Shown here: piece by piece, positions 53,884 to 62,899 of the stretch
Layout of the letters: each line of letters starts with the position of its first letter
How positions within the stretch are numbered: the first letter of the stretch is position 1
Assembly: GCA_023386965.1 (NCBI GenBank)
Contig: JAEWIR010000012.1
Coordinates: 4,173-68,172 of the forward strand
Length of the DNA: 64,000 nt
DNA from: Bacteroidota bacterium
Lineage (GTDB): Bacteria > Bacteroidota > Bacteroidia > Flavobacteriales > Weeksellaceae
Reading direction: 5' to 3'
The notes under the pieces: model-generated
The model's database searches: none
What the model saw: the letters and a program-made list of their open reading frames with translations, nothing else
Told to the model about the DNA's origin: nothing
Made by a program: the position numbers and the translations under genes

Positions 53884-55677
53884 TTATTTTGCCTGCATAT
53901 TCATCAGCGCTGTTTCATAACTGGACAGCTGTGTAAGGATGAGCGCCCTGTCTTTGCCGAAGAACTTTGATTCAGCAAAAAGACCTTTATAGTAAGAAAT
54001 TCCAAGAAGCAGGTTGGATTTAAATGCTTCCCATTTCTTGATTTGCTGTGGACTAATGCCCGAACTGTTCTTAAGTTGGCCAGCCAGATTATTTATATAA
54101 AGCTGCAGTTCCTTAAGCAGAAAATTCGGTCGGCGCTCATGGTTCTCAGCGCTCTTCTCACCGTAGATATGCTGTACCATCTCTTTCAGCGTATATGTTT
54201 TACTGAAGTAAGCCATATTTGGTCCGGGGCAGATCACGACTCCCTGTGCCTGACCTTTTACCGGTAGGCCGAGTTCAATATAGGATGAGTTGGCCAGACC
54301 TACGCACAGACACGCTTTTTCTGTAATCGCGCTGTATGCACTCTGGTACTGTTCTGCCGGAAGCTCAGTTTGCTCATTCAGCTCCTCAATTTTTCTGTCC
54401 TGATATTTTCTGGAAGCAGTACAGATTCCCTCAGCCTCGTATTCCTTACTCAAAGCCAGATATTTCTTGGGACAGGAGCTTCCGGCTTTTCCGGAGATGG
54501 CGCGTTTGCTTTTAAACAGCTCATTACTGGTACCCCGCAGCGTATTGAACGGTACGCCCAGAGGTGAGATATTACTCAGATAAAGATCTTCCTCTCTTGC
54601 TTTGGCCAGAAGTTCTCTGGTTTCTATATCAACAGACGTAGCTTCCGGAACCAAAAGGAAAGGCGAGCCCCAGCCTACAGAATCTATCTGGTAGTGTTCC
54701 AGCAGGAACTGATGTTCTTCCGCGGTTCCCACACCTCCCTGAACGGTATACTTTACGGTTGGAATACTTGCCGGCACAGCAAAATCCTTTGACTGAAGTG
54801 CGCTGCAGTACAGTTGGTAAGCGGTCTCTTCAAGTTCCTGCCTGCGCGTCCGGAATTCCTCCAAAATCGGTCCCATCAAATGTCCTTCTGTCGCAAAAGC
54901 ATGTCCGCCACAGTTTAGTCCGGATTCCACGCGGAATTCGGATACCCAGAGGCCTTTTTTAGCTAAAAAGTTGGCCTGAACCATTGCAGAGCGGAAATCA
55001 CTAACCTTGATGATGATTTTCTTGCTGAATTTTCCTTCCGTATCTGGATAAAATTCCGGGAAGGTCTCCATATAGCTGTAAAGACGCGGATTCATCCCGG
55101 CTGAAAATACTACTGAAGAACAGGCTGTACTGTTCACGAAACCCCGCAGAGCCGCATGCGCATCATTGTAAATGGTGGGTAGCTGCTCCTTTCCGCTGAA
55201 GTTGTCCTTGTCCACCTTAGTCATAATATTTACATCAATGCTTCCGGGGCGGAAATAGTTGTCCAGGACGGACTTTACTTCGGTGATGTTTTGCCTGCCG
55301 GCAGAAACTGCCTGATGTAGTTTTTCTTTTAAAGCTGAGGTAGAAGGTAAGATGGACATGAACTCCGTCAGTTTACTCTGTGTTTCAGAAAGCTCCTTTT
55401 TGTAGTTTTCAAACTTTTCAGTGATCACATCATCCATCAGGTTCAGGTAATTGGTAATCCTTTTTGCACGGTAATCGTCCATCTTCTGCGTGACTTCCCG
55501 GTACGGACGTTTAAATTTTTCTGAATAGAAGGCGTTCATCTTCTCAATAAGATCATCATCCATAATGGAGATCACAGAATCGATTCCGTACTGGGCTACA
55601 CGCAGCGGACTGTCGACGGTGAAGGCCAGACCCATTACGGGGATGTGAAAGGTGTGGGCATGTTTAATGTCTGTCAT
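53884..55677 (-). CDS. conserved protein resembling nitronate monooxygenase (FMN TIM-barrel)
   Basis: A 597-residue protein I cannot name with certainty. Several motifs resemble nitronate monooxygenase/2-nitropropane dioxygenase: the N-terminal PVMGLAFTVDSPLRVAQYGI, VESGLNCGGHAF in place of EAGGHRG, and GGVGTAEEHQFL...VGWGSPFLLVPEAT in place of the GG-and-GT-FL-pEA phosphate-binding region. It is much longer than standard family members: a helical insert (about residues 60-130) and a C-terminal third with clustered cysteines (SSCPKKYL, GICTASRKY, CLCVGL, VICPGP), which could bind a metal or Fe-S cluster. It is monocistronic with its own terminator. Role unknown. Confidence 0.6.
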   Translation of the reverse strand: MTDIKHAHTFHIPVMGLAFTVDSPLRVAQYGIDSVISIMDDDLIEKMNAFYSEKFKRPYREVTQKMDDYRAKRITNYLNLMDDVITEKFENYKKELSETQSKLTEFMSILPSTSALKEKLHQAVSAGRQNITEVKSVLDNYFRPGSIDVNIMTKVDKDNFSGKEQLPTIYNDAHAALRGFVNSTACSSVVFSAGMNPRLYSYMETFPEFYPDTEGKFSKKIIIKVSDFRSAMVQANFLAKKGLWVSEFRVESGLNCGGHAFATEGHLMGPILEEFRTRRQELEETAYQLYCSALQSKDFAVPASIPTVKYTVQGGVGTAEEHQFLLEHYQIDSVGWGSPFLLVPEATSVDIETRELLAKAREEDLYLSNISPLGVPFNTLRGTSNELFKSKRAISGKAGSSCPKKYLALSKEYEAEGICTASRKYQDRKIEELNEQTELPAEQYQSAYSAITEKACLCVGLANSSYIELGLPVKGQAQGVVICPGPNMAYFSKTYTLKEMVQHIYGEKSAENHERRPNFLLKELQLYINNLAGQLKNSSGISPQQIKKWEAFKSNLLLGISYYKGLFAESKFFGKDRALILTQLSSYETALMNMQAK

Positions 55678-55865
55678 AAAAATTTCATGGTTTTAGTTTC
55701 GGAGAGTCAGTCTGTTTTACCGCTGACTGTTCTCTTTGAAAAATGTTATGTTGTACACAAATATACCTAATGCCCGAGGTGCGAATACGCGGAATGGAAA
55801 TGATATTTATCTGCTTCCGGAAATTTATAACCGTTACAAGTAATTTCTTTAGTTATGGTAAAACG

Positions 55866-55890
55866 AAAAAACCACCGGAATTCCGATGGT
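55866..55890 (-). terminator. rplS terminator
   Basis: Minus-strand stem ACCATCGG / CCGGTGGT (plus strand 55871-55890) with an AATT loop, followed by a T tract. Confidence 0.85.
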
Positions 55891-55912
55891 TTTCATATTA
55901 TAAAAGTCTGAA

Positions 55913-56266
55913 TTACTTTTTGTAAGAAGCGTCTTTAATTCTCGCTTTCTTACCTCTAAGATCGCGGAAGTAATAGATTCTTGCTCTTCTGACCTTACCT
56001 CTTCTGTCTACTTCAATTTTCTGAAGTGCAGGCAGGTTGATAGGGAATACTCTCTCTACACCTACATCACCACTCATTTTTCTGATGGTGAAAGTCTTGG
56101 TAGCTCCAGTTCCTCTCAGTTGGATTACGGTACCTTTAAAGAACTGTGTTCTTGTTTTGGCACCTTCCTTAATTTCGTAATAAACGGTGATGGTGTCACC
56201 CGCTTTGAATTCCGGGAACTCTTTTTTAGCAATGTACTTCTCCTGTACGTACTTTAATAAATCCAT
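55913..56266 (-). CDS. rplS: 50S ribosomal protein L19
   Basis: Large-subunit protein at the 30S-50S interface. 117 residues from ATG 56266: LLKYVQEKYIAKKEFPEFKA, GDTITVYYEIKEG, FTIRKMSGDVGVERVFPI and KVRRARIYYFRDLRGKKARI all match L19. The longer frame from 56305 has no L19 homology. It stands alone, separated from trmD/rpsP, which are often its neighbours in other phyla. Confidence 0.97.
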   Translation of the reverse strand: MDLLKYVQEKYIAKKEFPEFKAGDTITVYYEIKEGAKTRTQFFKGTVIQLRGTGATKTFTIRKMSGDVGVERVFPINLPALQKIEVDRRGKVRRARIYYFRDLRGKKARIKDASYKK

Positions 56267-56538
56267 TTTTTTAATAAAAAAATTTTTTGTCAAGCTAAGC
56301 AACATTCACGTCCTTCGTCAGAGGTTGGTTAACAGGCTGCAAAAATAAGATAAATTCCGCTCACAAACAAAAAGTTATATAACAAAATAAACTGATGTAT
56401 AACTTTATGTAGTTTCTAACCTTATTCTTACACCGCCAGCAGTCTTCTACCTGGTTGGACTTAAAGCACTGCGGCTGCCATGCAGGTGAAATTCCAAAAA
56501 AAACCTTAATTTTATTGGCAGAAAATTCACACCTCATT

Positions 56539-57243
56539 ATGATTGATAAAAGAGTAAAGAACGCGCAGGAAGCCATTGAAGGTATAAAAGACGGAATGAC
56601 CCTGATGCTGGGCGGATTTGGCCTTTGCGGAATTCCGGAAAACACCATCAGTGCATTGGTGGACAGCAATATCACCGGCCTGACCTGTATATCCAATAAC
56701 GCCGGGGTCGATGATTTTGGTTTGGGCCTGTTGCTTCAGAAGAGACAGATAAAAAAAATGATTTCGTCCTATGTAGGTGAGAATGCGGAATTCGAGCGTC
56801 AGATGCTTTCGGGCGAGCTGGATGTGGAACTTGTGCCGCAGGGTACGCTGGCCGAAAGGAGCCGTGCTGCACAGGCGGGTATTCCGGCCTTTTACACACC
56901 TGCCGGCTATGGTACTGAGGTAGCAGAAGGCAAGGAGACCAAGGAATTCCACGGTAAGATGCATATTCTGGAGCACGCTTTCGAGGCTGATTTTTCAATT
57001 GTAAAGGCCTGGAAGGGCGATCATGCCGGTAACCTGATTTTTAAAGGATCGGCACGCAACTTCAACGCGCCTATGGCAGGAGCCGGAAAGATTACGATTG
57101 CTGAGGTGGAAGAGCTGGTGGAGCCGGGACAGCTGGATCCAAACGAAATCCATATTCCCGGAATTATGGTTCAGCGTATTTTCCAGGGTGAAAAGTTTGA
57201 GAAAAGAATTGAACAAAGAACAGTTAGAAAACGCGAAGCGTAA
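56539..57243 (+). CDS. scoA: succinyl-CoA:3-ketoacid CoA-transferase subunit A
   Basis: Alpha subunit of the two-subunit CoA-transferase that interconverts acetoacetate and acetoacetyl-CoA with succinyl-CoA. 234 residues from ATG 56539. Motifs: GMTLMLGGFGLCGIPENTIS, GLTCISNNAGVDDFGLGLLL, QGTLAERSRAAQAGIPAFYT and GKEVKEFHG-like. The longer frame from 56455 is not supported. The usual partner scoB is not adjacent but 2.3 kb downstream (59571), beyond an opposite-strand ABC gene. A strong terminator follows scoA. Confidence 0.95.
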   Translation: MIDKRVKNAQEAIEGIKDGMTLMLGGFGLCGIPENTISALVDSNITGLTCISNNAGVDDFGLGLLLQKRQIKKMISSYVGENAEFERQMLSGELDVELVPQGTLAERSRAAQAGIPAFYTPAGYGTEVAEGKETKEFHGKMHILEHAFEADFSIVKAWKGDHAGNLIFKGSARNFNAPMAGAGKITIAEVEELVEPGQLDPNEIHIPGIMVQRIFQGEKFEKRIEQRTVRKREA

Positions 57244-57266
57244 TCTACTTCATAAAATACACAGGA

Positions 57267-57288
57267 ACGGGCGCTTGCCCGTTTTTTT
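57267..57288 (+). terminator. scoA terminator
   Basis: ACGGGC (57267-57272) / GCCCGT (57277-57282), GCTT loop, T-run to 57288. It isolates scoA from scoB. Confidence 0.85.
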
Positions 57289-57334
57289 AGGGAGCTCTTA
57301 GTCCTCACCTAATCAGTCATAATGCACAGAGACC

Positions 57335-57540
57335 TTATTCTGTAGGATTATCATGGGTTGTGCTTGATTTTAGAAGTGCATAGGCAGCAACGCTGATATA
57401 GATGGTAACTCCCAGTATTAATAGGATGTAGTAGGTGTTCTCCTGGGACGCATCCCAATTCCGCAGGTATCTGTACAGCACAATCAATCCTCCAAGGATC
57501 ATCCAGACCGGAATAACTCTATTTTACTTTGCTTTCATGG
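57335..57540 (-). pseudogene. decayed small two-span membrane protein gene
   Basis: On the minus strand, ATG at 57540 gives MKAK then TAA, then NRVIPVWMILGGLIV in the same frame. A 2-nt change (GTGTG at about 57479-57484) shifts the frame, after which LYRYLRNWDASQENTYYILL and VTIYISVAAYALLKSS continue to TAA 57335-57337. Two hydrophobic spans and protein-like sequence on both sides of the breaks argue for a former gene of about 63 codons, now with one nonsense and one frameshift. No family recognised. Confidence 0.6.
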
Positions 57541-57666
57541 CCGGCTTCTTTCTAATAAAGATATTGTAAAGTTTTCAAAGCTAGAGCTATTTTTCATTTT
57601 CTATTTTGTTGGATTTAATTGAATTACTTTACTGCATCAGCTAACACTGCCCGTTTAACCGGTGTC

Positions 57667-59451
57667 TTACTTTCTTTCCCCAATCTGTTGTCTCCACATC
57701 GCATAATACAGGCCTTTCTCCGAAATAAGTTCCAGGTGCGAGCCGGTTTCAATCACATTTCCGCGTTCCAGTACATAGATCCGGTCGGCATGCATGATGG
57801 TACTTAACCGGTGGGCAATCAGGACGGTGATCTGGTCTTTTTCGCGCGAAATATCCCTTATGGTTGCTGTGATTTCCTCTTCAGTAATACTGTCGAGGGC
57901 AGAAGTGGCTTCATCAAAGATCAGCAGATGTGGTTTTCTCAGCAATGCTCTGGCAATGGCAATCCGCTGTTTCTCGCCGCCGCTCAGTTTCAGCCCGCCT
58001 TCGCCGATTACGGTTTCAATTCCGTTTTCGGCGCGCTGCAGAAGTCCGGTGCAGCTGGCTTTCTTCAAAGCCATACTCAGATCTTCTTCTGTGGCATCGG
58101 GATTCACGAAAAGCAGGTTCTCGCGGATGGTACCGGCAAACAGCTGAGTATCCTGAGTAACGAAACCGATTTGGTTGCGGAGTTCATCAAAATCAAAAGC
58201 TTTCCCGTCTTTCCTGTTGTACAGGATATTTCCTTCTTTCGGACGGTAGAGGCCGACTAGCAGTTTTACCAGGGTGCTCTTCCCCGAACCGCTGGGGCCA
58301 ACAAAAGCAATGGTTTCGCCGCTTTTCACCCGAAATGAGATACCGTTCAGCGCTTTATATTGTGCTGTCTGGTGCTGAAATGAGACACACTGGAATTCCA
58401 GATCCTCAATGGCGCCTATATGTTCGGGATGAAGAGGCTTTTCTTCGGCAGGTCTCTCCATGAGTCGGTCGAAGTTGTGAAGTGAAGCCTGAGCCTCGCG
58501 GTAGGAGATAATGATATTTCCGATTTCCTGCATGGGCCCGAAAATAAAGAAGCCATAGAACATAAGCGAAAGGTATTGTCCCGGTGTCACAATGTCGCGG
58601 AAAATCAGGAACAGCAGCGTAAAGGTGATCATCTGCTGCAGGAAGTTCACCATAGTACCCTGGATGAAACTTAGCGAGCGGATCCTCTTTACCTTTTTCA
58701 GTTCAAGTCCCAGTATCTTATAAGTATTGCTGTTCAAACGCTTTACTTCCTGTCCGGTAAGGCCCAGACTTTTAACAATTTCAATGTTGCGCAGGCTTTC
58801 CGTGGTGCTGCCCGCCAAACTCGTGGTCTCACCTACGATGGTTTTCTGGATATTCTTAATCCTTTTGCTGAGCAGATTGGTGACAAAGGCAATCAGGAAA
58901 ATCCCAACCGTATACACGGGCATGATGGACCAATGCAGCTGTATGGCGTAAATGGAAACAAAGATGATGCTTACCAGGATCCCGAAAAATACATTGATGA
59001 AACTGGTGATGAATTTTACAGTGTCCTCGCGTACCTTGGTCAGGATGGATAAGGTTTCCCCGCTCCGCTGGTCTTCGAATTCCTGATAGGGCAGTGCCAT
59101 GGAATGCTGCAGACCGTCAGTAAAGATCTTGGCTCCGTATTTTTGGGTGATTACACTTACCGTGTAATCCTGCAGTGCTTTGGCGATCCGGCTAACCATT
59201 GCGGTACCGATAAGCAGGCCCAGGAAGTAAAATACACCGTTATATACTCCACTGCCGTACAGATACTCATTCAGGGTTCGTGGCAGGGTTCCTTCCGCAT
59301 CAAAAGTATGCGGATGGGTTACAAGTTCATCCAGGATATTACCGGTGATGGCCGGCGCGAACAGGGAAAATACCTGATTTATGGTAGTGAGCAGCAGCGA
59401 CAGCGCGATAAGCCATTTATGAGGTTTAAGATAGTGGAAGAGGGTTTTCAT
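57667..59451 (-). CDS. ABC exporter, fused permease and ATPase (MsbA/MDR type)
   Basis: A 594-residue half-transporter. The N-terminal six-TM domain starts LKPHKWLIALSLLLTTINQV, and the cytoplasmic ATPase has Walker A GPSGSGKSTLVKLL, Q-loop FVTQDTQLF, signature LSGGEKQRIAIARALL, Walker B LLIFDEATSALD and H-loop IAHRLSTI. It would act as a homodimer. The substrate (lipid, drug or peptide) cannot be told. It sits on the opposite strand between scoA and scoB and so splits that gene pair. Confidence 0.92.
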   Translation of the reverse strand: MKTLFHYLKPHKWLIALSLLLTTINQVFSLFAPAITGNILDELVTHPHTFDAEGTLPRTLNEYLYGSGVYNGVFYFLGLLIGTAMVSRIAKALQDYTVSVITQKYGAKIFTDGLQHSMALPYQEFEDQRSGETLSILTKVREDTVKFITSFINVFFGILVSIIFVSIYAIQLHWSIMPVYTVGIFLIAFVTNLLSKRIKNIQKTIVGETTSLAGSTTESLRNIEIVKSLGLTGQEVKRLNSNTYKILGLELKKVKRIRSLSFIQGTMVNFLQQMITFTLLFLIFRDIVTPGQYLSLMFYGFFIFGPMQEIGNIIISYREAQASLHNFDRLMERPAEEKPLHPEHIGAIEDLEFQCVSFQHQTAQYKALNGISFRVKSGETIAFVGPSGSGKSTLVKLLVGLYRPKEGNILYNRKDGKAFDFDELRNQIGFVTQDTQLFAGTIRENLLFVNPDATEEDLSMALKKASCTGLLQRAENGIETVIGEGGLKLSGGEKQRIAIARALLRKPHLLIFDEATSALDSITEEEITATIRDISREKDQITVLIAHRLSTIMHADRIYVLERGNVIETGSHLELISEKGLYYAMWRQQIGERK

Positions 59452-59570
59452 TCAGGATAATCGTATGCGCAAAAATACTCATAAATCCGCTGTAATATAC
59501 CACCAACTAAATCTGCCGGAATTTCCGTATTATTTCCAAATTGAGTAAATTGCCGTGAAAAAGTAGAAGC

Positions 59571-60224
59571 ATGCTCACAAAAGAACAAATCGCACAGAGA
59601 ATATCAAAAGAAGTTAAAGACGGTTATTATGTAAACCTGGGAATCGGGATTCCGACACTGGTGGCCAATTATGTGCCTGAGGATATTTCTGTAGAGTTTC
59701 AAAGTGAGAACGGTGTCCTCGGAATGGGGCCTTTTCCGTTTGAGGGCGAGGAAGATGCGGACCTCATCAATGCAGGAAAGCAAACGATTACCACGCTGCC
59801 GGGTGCTTCCTTCTTTGATTCTGCATTCAGTTTCGGGATGATTCGCAGCCAAAAAGTAGACCTTACCATTCTGGGCGCCATGGAAGTAGCCGAGAACGGC
59901 GATATTGCCAACTGGAAGATCCCAGGTAAAATGGTAAAAGGCATGGGCGGTGCAATGGACCTGGTGGCTTCGGCCGAAAATATCATTGTAGCCATGATGC
60001 ATGTGAATAAAGCCGGTGAAAGCAAAATCCTTAAAAAATGTACACTTCCGTTAACGGGCGTAGGCTGCGTGAAAAAGGTGGTCACAGAACTGGCGGTCAT
60101 GGACATCACTCCAAATGGATTCAAACTGCTGGAGCGTGCTCCGGGCGTAAGTGTTGAAGATATTGTAAAAGCAACCGAAGCAGATCTGATTATTGAAGGT
60201 GAGATTCCGGAAATGCAGTTCTAA
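59571..60224 (+). CDS. scoB: succinyl-CoA:3-ketoacid CoA-transferase subunit B
   Basis: Beta subunit carrying the catalytic Glu in FQSENGVLGMGPFP. 217 residues. Other motifs: DGYYVNLGIGIPTLVANYVP, GASFFDSAFSFGMIR, NWKIPGKMVKGMGGAMDLV. It must pair with ScoA (56539-57243), so both need coordinated expression despite separate transcription. No exact -7 box is seen upstream. Confidence 0.95.
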   Translation: MLTKEQIAQRISKEVKDGYYVNLGIGIPTLVANYVPEDISVEFQSENGVLGMGPFPFEGEEDADLINAGKQTITTLPGASFFDSAFSFGMIRSQKVDLTILGAMEVAENGDIANWKIPGKMVKGMGGAMDLVASAENIIVAMMHVNKAGESKILKKCTLPLTGVGCVKKVVTELAVMDITPNGFKLLERAPGVSVEDIVKATEADLIIEGEIPEMQF

Positions 60225-60244
60225 GTCAACATTGATTATGCATA

Positions 60245-60279
60245 AGATCCCTTTCATCGTTGAGAAGGATTTTTTTTGT
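60245..60279 (+). terminator. scoB terminator
   Basis: Imperfect stem ATCCCTTTC / GAGAAGGAT with an internal mismatch, followed by eight Ts. Confidence 0.6.
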
Positions 60280-60321
60280 TAAATTTGATTGAGCCGGTAA
60301 TCAGCCTACCCTCCTTTTACC

Positions 60322-60684
60322 ATGAAAAAATATACAGTTCAGAAGTCACCATTTGTCGTTCCCACAACGGACGGTAAACTCATTGAAGAAATCTGGGGCC
60401 GCTCTACCGGTAACGGGGAAATTTCAATTGCCCATATGTTGGCGCCGCCACACTGGAGCGAGCCACACCAAACGCCGGAATTTGATGAATACACTTACAT
60501 CATCAAAGGAAAGAAGCAGTTCGAAATTGATGGTGATATCCTTGTTCTGGAAGCCGGACAAAGCATCCGGATTGAGAAGGGTGCACGCATCCGGTACAGC
60601 AACCCATTTGATGACGAATGCGAATACTTAGCTATCTGTCTCCCGGCCTTTTCTATGGATTTGGTGAACCGTGAAATGAAGTGA
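60322..60684 (+). CDS. cupin-domain protein
   Basis: A 120-residue single-domain cupin. Cupin motif 1 region APPHWSEPHQTPEFDEYTYI supplies two His and a Glu as likely metal ligands; motif 2 is GQSIRIEKGARIRYSNP followed by the acidic FDDECEY strand. Family members include small isomerases, dioxygenases and sugar-binding proteins; no specific function can be assigned. Single gene. Confidence 0.8.
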   Translation: MKKYTVQKSPFVVPTTDGKLIEEIWGRSTGNGEISIAHMLAPPHWSEPHQTPEFDEYTYIIKGKKQFEIDGDILVLEAGQSIRIEKGARIRYSNPFDDECEYLAICLPAFSMDLVNREMK

Positions 60685-60729
60685 TTTAGTGATCTGATCT
60701 TTAAGTCCTGCAGGAGCGGCAGAATTTGC

Positions 60730-60932
60730 AAGGGTGACATTATTGTAGACCGGCAGAACCCCGAAGGGGTGAAATTATTGTACGATTATAGATTGGATAG
60801 CTTCGAATCCCGAAGGGGTGAAATTATTGTAGATTATAGGTTGGATAGCTATGAACCACGAAGAGGTGAAAGTATTCTGGCATCATAGGTCGGATAGCTT
60901 TGAACCCCGAAGGGGTGACATTATTATGCCGA
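60730..60932 (+). repeat. CCCGAAGGGGTGA repeat array, left of the IS200-like gene
   Basis: Four full and one partial unit of about 48-50 bp. Each unit has CCCGAAGGGGTGA, then (A/C)ATTATTGTAG, then ATTATAGATTGGATAGCTT and GAAC before the next. Unit starts lie near 60760, 60808, 60857 and 60906. The whole unit is conserved, including the part that would be a spacer, so it is not a CRISPR array. Confidence 0.8.
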
Positions 60933-60959
60933 CGCATTCAATTTGATATAATATAAAAA

Positions 60960-61427
60960 TTATGCATGCTCAATCCAATCAAATAAAAATTTAGCATCGT
61001 ATTCAACCTCAAACTTATGCAACAATTCCAGATACTCTTCTTCAAATGTTCGCTTCTGATGATGCTGTTCCTGATTCTCAATATACCGATATACATTATC
61101 CAATTGTGATTGCGAATAGGAAAATGCTCCATAGCCTTCCTGCCAACAAAATTTTCCCGGAATCCATCCTTGCTGATTTATAAACTTTGACGACCCGTTC
61201 TTGATATCCCGTACCAAATCTGAAGGGCATATTGACGGTTTCAAACCCACGAAAACATGTACATGATCCTCTACACGATTCACAATTATTGGCTTTGCAC
61301 CCTTACCGCGAATTATTCCAGCCATATACTTAAATACGTCATTTCGCCATTGTGAGTGCAAAAGATTTTGGCGCCCTTTAACTGCGAAAACAAATTGAAT
61401 ATATATTTGAGAATAGGTTCCAGCCAT
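60960..61427 (-). CDS. IS200/IS605-type TnpA transposase
   Basis: Y1 HUH transposase of about 155 residues from ATG 61427: TYSQIYIQFVFAVKGRQNLL, HUH motif DHVHVFVGLKP, IRGKGAKPIIVNRVEDHVH region and the catalytic Tyr in the AFSYSQSQLDNVYRYIENQE helix. The frame appears intact. No TnpB gene is present. Arrays of CCCGAAGGGGTGA repeats flank it at 33 and 57 bp. This fits a single-gene IS200-like element or a domesticated REP-type transposase and its repeats. Confidence 0.88.
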   Translation of the reverse strand: MAGTYSQIYIQFVFAVKGRQNLLHSQWRNDVFKYMAGIIRGKGAKPIIVNRVEDHVHVFVGLKPSICPSDLVRDIKNGSSKFINQQGWIPGKFCWQEGYGAFSYSQSQLDNVYRYIENQEQHHQKRTFEEEYLELLHKFEVEYDAKFLFDWIEHA

Positions 61428-61483
61428 GATAATAAATATGCCGATCAACTAAGATAAGAAGAAAATATCTGCCTGTTAATTAT

Positions 61484-61792
61484 TTCATCCCTTCGGGATT
61501 TTTCTGTTGTTTCCTTGCGGATTCGTTTATAATATTTTCATCCCTTCGGGATTTTATTCTCATCTGTAAAACGCCGAAGGGCGGTGAAATTATTTTAGCA
61601 TTTTATAATTGGACAGATTTGAACCCCGAAGGAGTGAAAGTATTTTAGCTTATATGATCGGATAGATTCAAACCCGAAGGGGGTGAAAGTATTGTAGCAT
61701 TATAGATTGGATAGGTCGGAACCCAGAAGGAGTGAAAGTATTTTAGCTTATATGATCGGAAAGTTTCGAACCCCGAAGGGTGACATTATTAC
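61484..61792. repeat. CCCGAAGGGGTGA repeat array, right of the IS200-like gene
   Basis: Two inverted units (TTTCATCCCTTCGGGATTTT at 61484-61503 and near 61536-61555), then about five direct units with CCGAAGG(G/A)GTGA cores near 61573, 61625, 61675, 61730 and 61781, each followed by AAAGTATTTTAGCTTATATGATCGGA-type sequence. The family is the same as in the left array. Confidence 0.8.
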
Positions 61793-61871
61793 AAAGCAAA
61801 ATTTGGAATATCCTGATACGGGGCAAGCGGGATATTTTATTATTTTCAACTTACGCACGGTATTCTGCAAA

Positions 61872-62645
61872 TTAATTTTGCCCTGCTGTCAATTCAACCA
61901 TTACCGGACAATGATCGGAATGTTTTACCTCTTTTAAAATTACCGCACGGCTAAGTCTTTCCTTCATGCTGTAGGTAACAAAATTATAATCCAAACGCCA
62001 GCCTTTGTTGCGCTCGCGGGAATTCTGCCGGTAGCTCCACCACGAATAATGATCAGGTTGGTCATTAAAAAAGCGGAAACTGTCTATAAGTTCGCATTCA
62101 TCAATAAACCGTGTTAACCATTCCCGTTCTATGGGCAGAAAACCTGAAACGTTTTTTAGGCCTGCAGGATTATGGATATCAATTTCCTTATGACAGATAT
62201 TGAAGTCGCCTGAAATAATAAGGTTTGGAATTGATTCTTTAAGTTCCTTGATATAGTCCAGAAAATCATCACAGAACTCCAGCTTAAAACCAAGCCGGTC
62301 TGCGTTGGAGGCCGACGGTACATAAACCGAAATAACAGAAAAGTCTTCAAAATCCGCGCGGATAATCCGACCCTCGTTATCGTAGTGTTCAATTCCGCAG
62401 CCGTATTCCACATGCGTCGGTTTCACTTTTGATGCAATGCCCACACCGGAATATCCTTTGCGCTGTGCACAGTGCCAGTAACTGTGATAACCCAGTTTTT
62501 CCAGACTTTCAATGTCAATTTGATCATTGCCGGCTTTACTTTCCTGAATGCATATTATGTCCGGATCTGCAACTTGAAGCCAGCCCAGAAAATCTTTCGT
62601 GAAAGCTGCACGGATACCGTTTACGTTGTAAGAGATTATTTTCAT
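61872..62645 (-). CDS. xth: exodeoxyribonuclease III (AP endonuclease)
   Basis: Base-excision repair nuclease, 257 residues from ATG 62645. Motifs: SYNVNGIRAAFTKDF, catalytic Glu in ICIQESKAG, VYVPSA, GDFNICHKEIDI (Asp and Asn), and the C-terminal SDHCPVMVEL with catalytic His. All catalytic residues are present. The 11-codon extension to 62678 is not supported by homology. Single gene, divergent from the cphA-like gene. Confidence 0.95.
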   Translation of the reverse strand: MKIISYNVNGIRAAFTKDFLGWLQVADPDIICIQESKAGNDQIDIESLEKLGYHSYWHCAQRKGYSGVGIASKVKPTHVEYGCGIEHYDNEGRIIRADFEDFSVISVYVPSASNADRLGFKLEFCDDFLDYIKELKESIPNLIISGDFNICHKEIDIHNPAGLKNVSGFLPIEREWLTRFIDECELIDSFRFFNDQPDHYSWWSYRQNSRERNKGWRLDYNFVTYSMKERLSRAVILKEVKHSDHCPVMVELTAGQN

Positions 62646-62899
62646 GCCTGCAAAAATACTGAAGAATAGCCATTCCAACTATTTAAATGCAAAATGTAAG
62701 TGGAGGATCGACCACTTTTAATCCAGTTTTGCTGGCACTTCATTTGATGCGTTACAGCAATACTGAAGGACCGTTGTAAGATTAAGTATTTCATATACAC
62801 TGAGATCCTTAAGAATTTTGGGTCTTTCGGCCTTTTCGCAGTTACAGCTTAATCGGCAACTATTTCTGCGGGTCCGTTTCACTTATATATGCTGGTCAA

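Noticed and set aside
60730..61792. Arrays of CCCGAAGGGGTGA repeats as a CRISPR
   Set aside because: The sequences between the cores are also conserved, unit lengths and cores vary, two units are inverted, and no cas genes are present.
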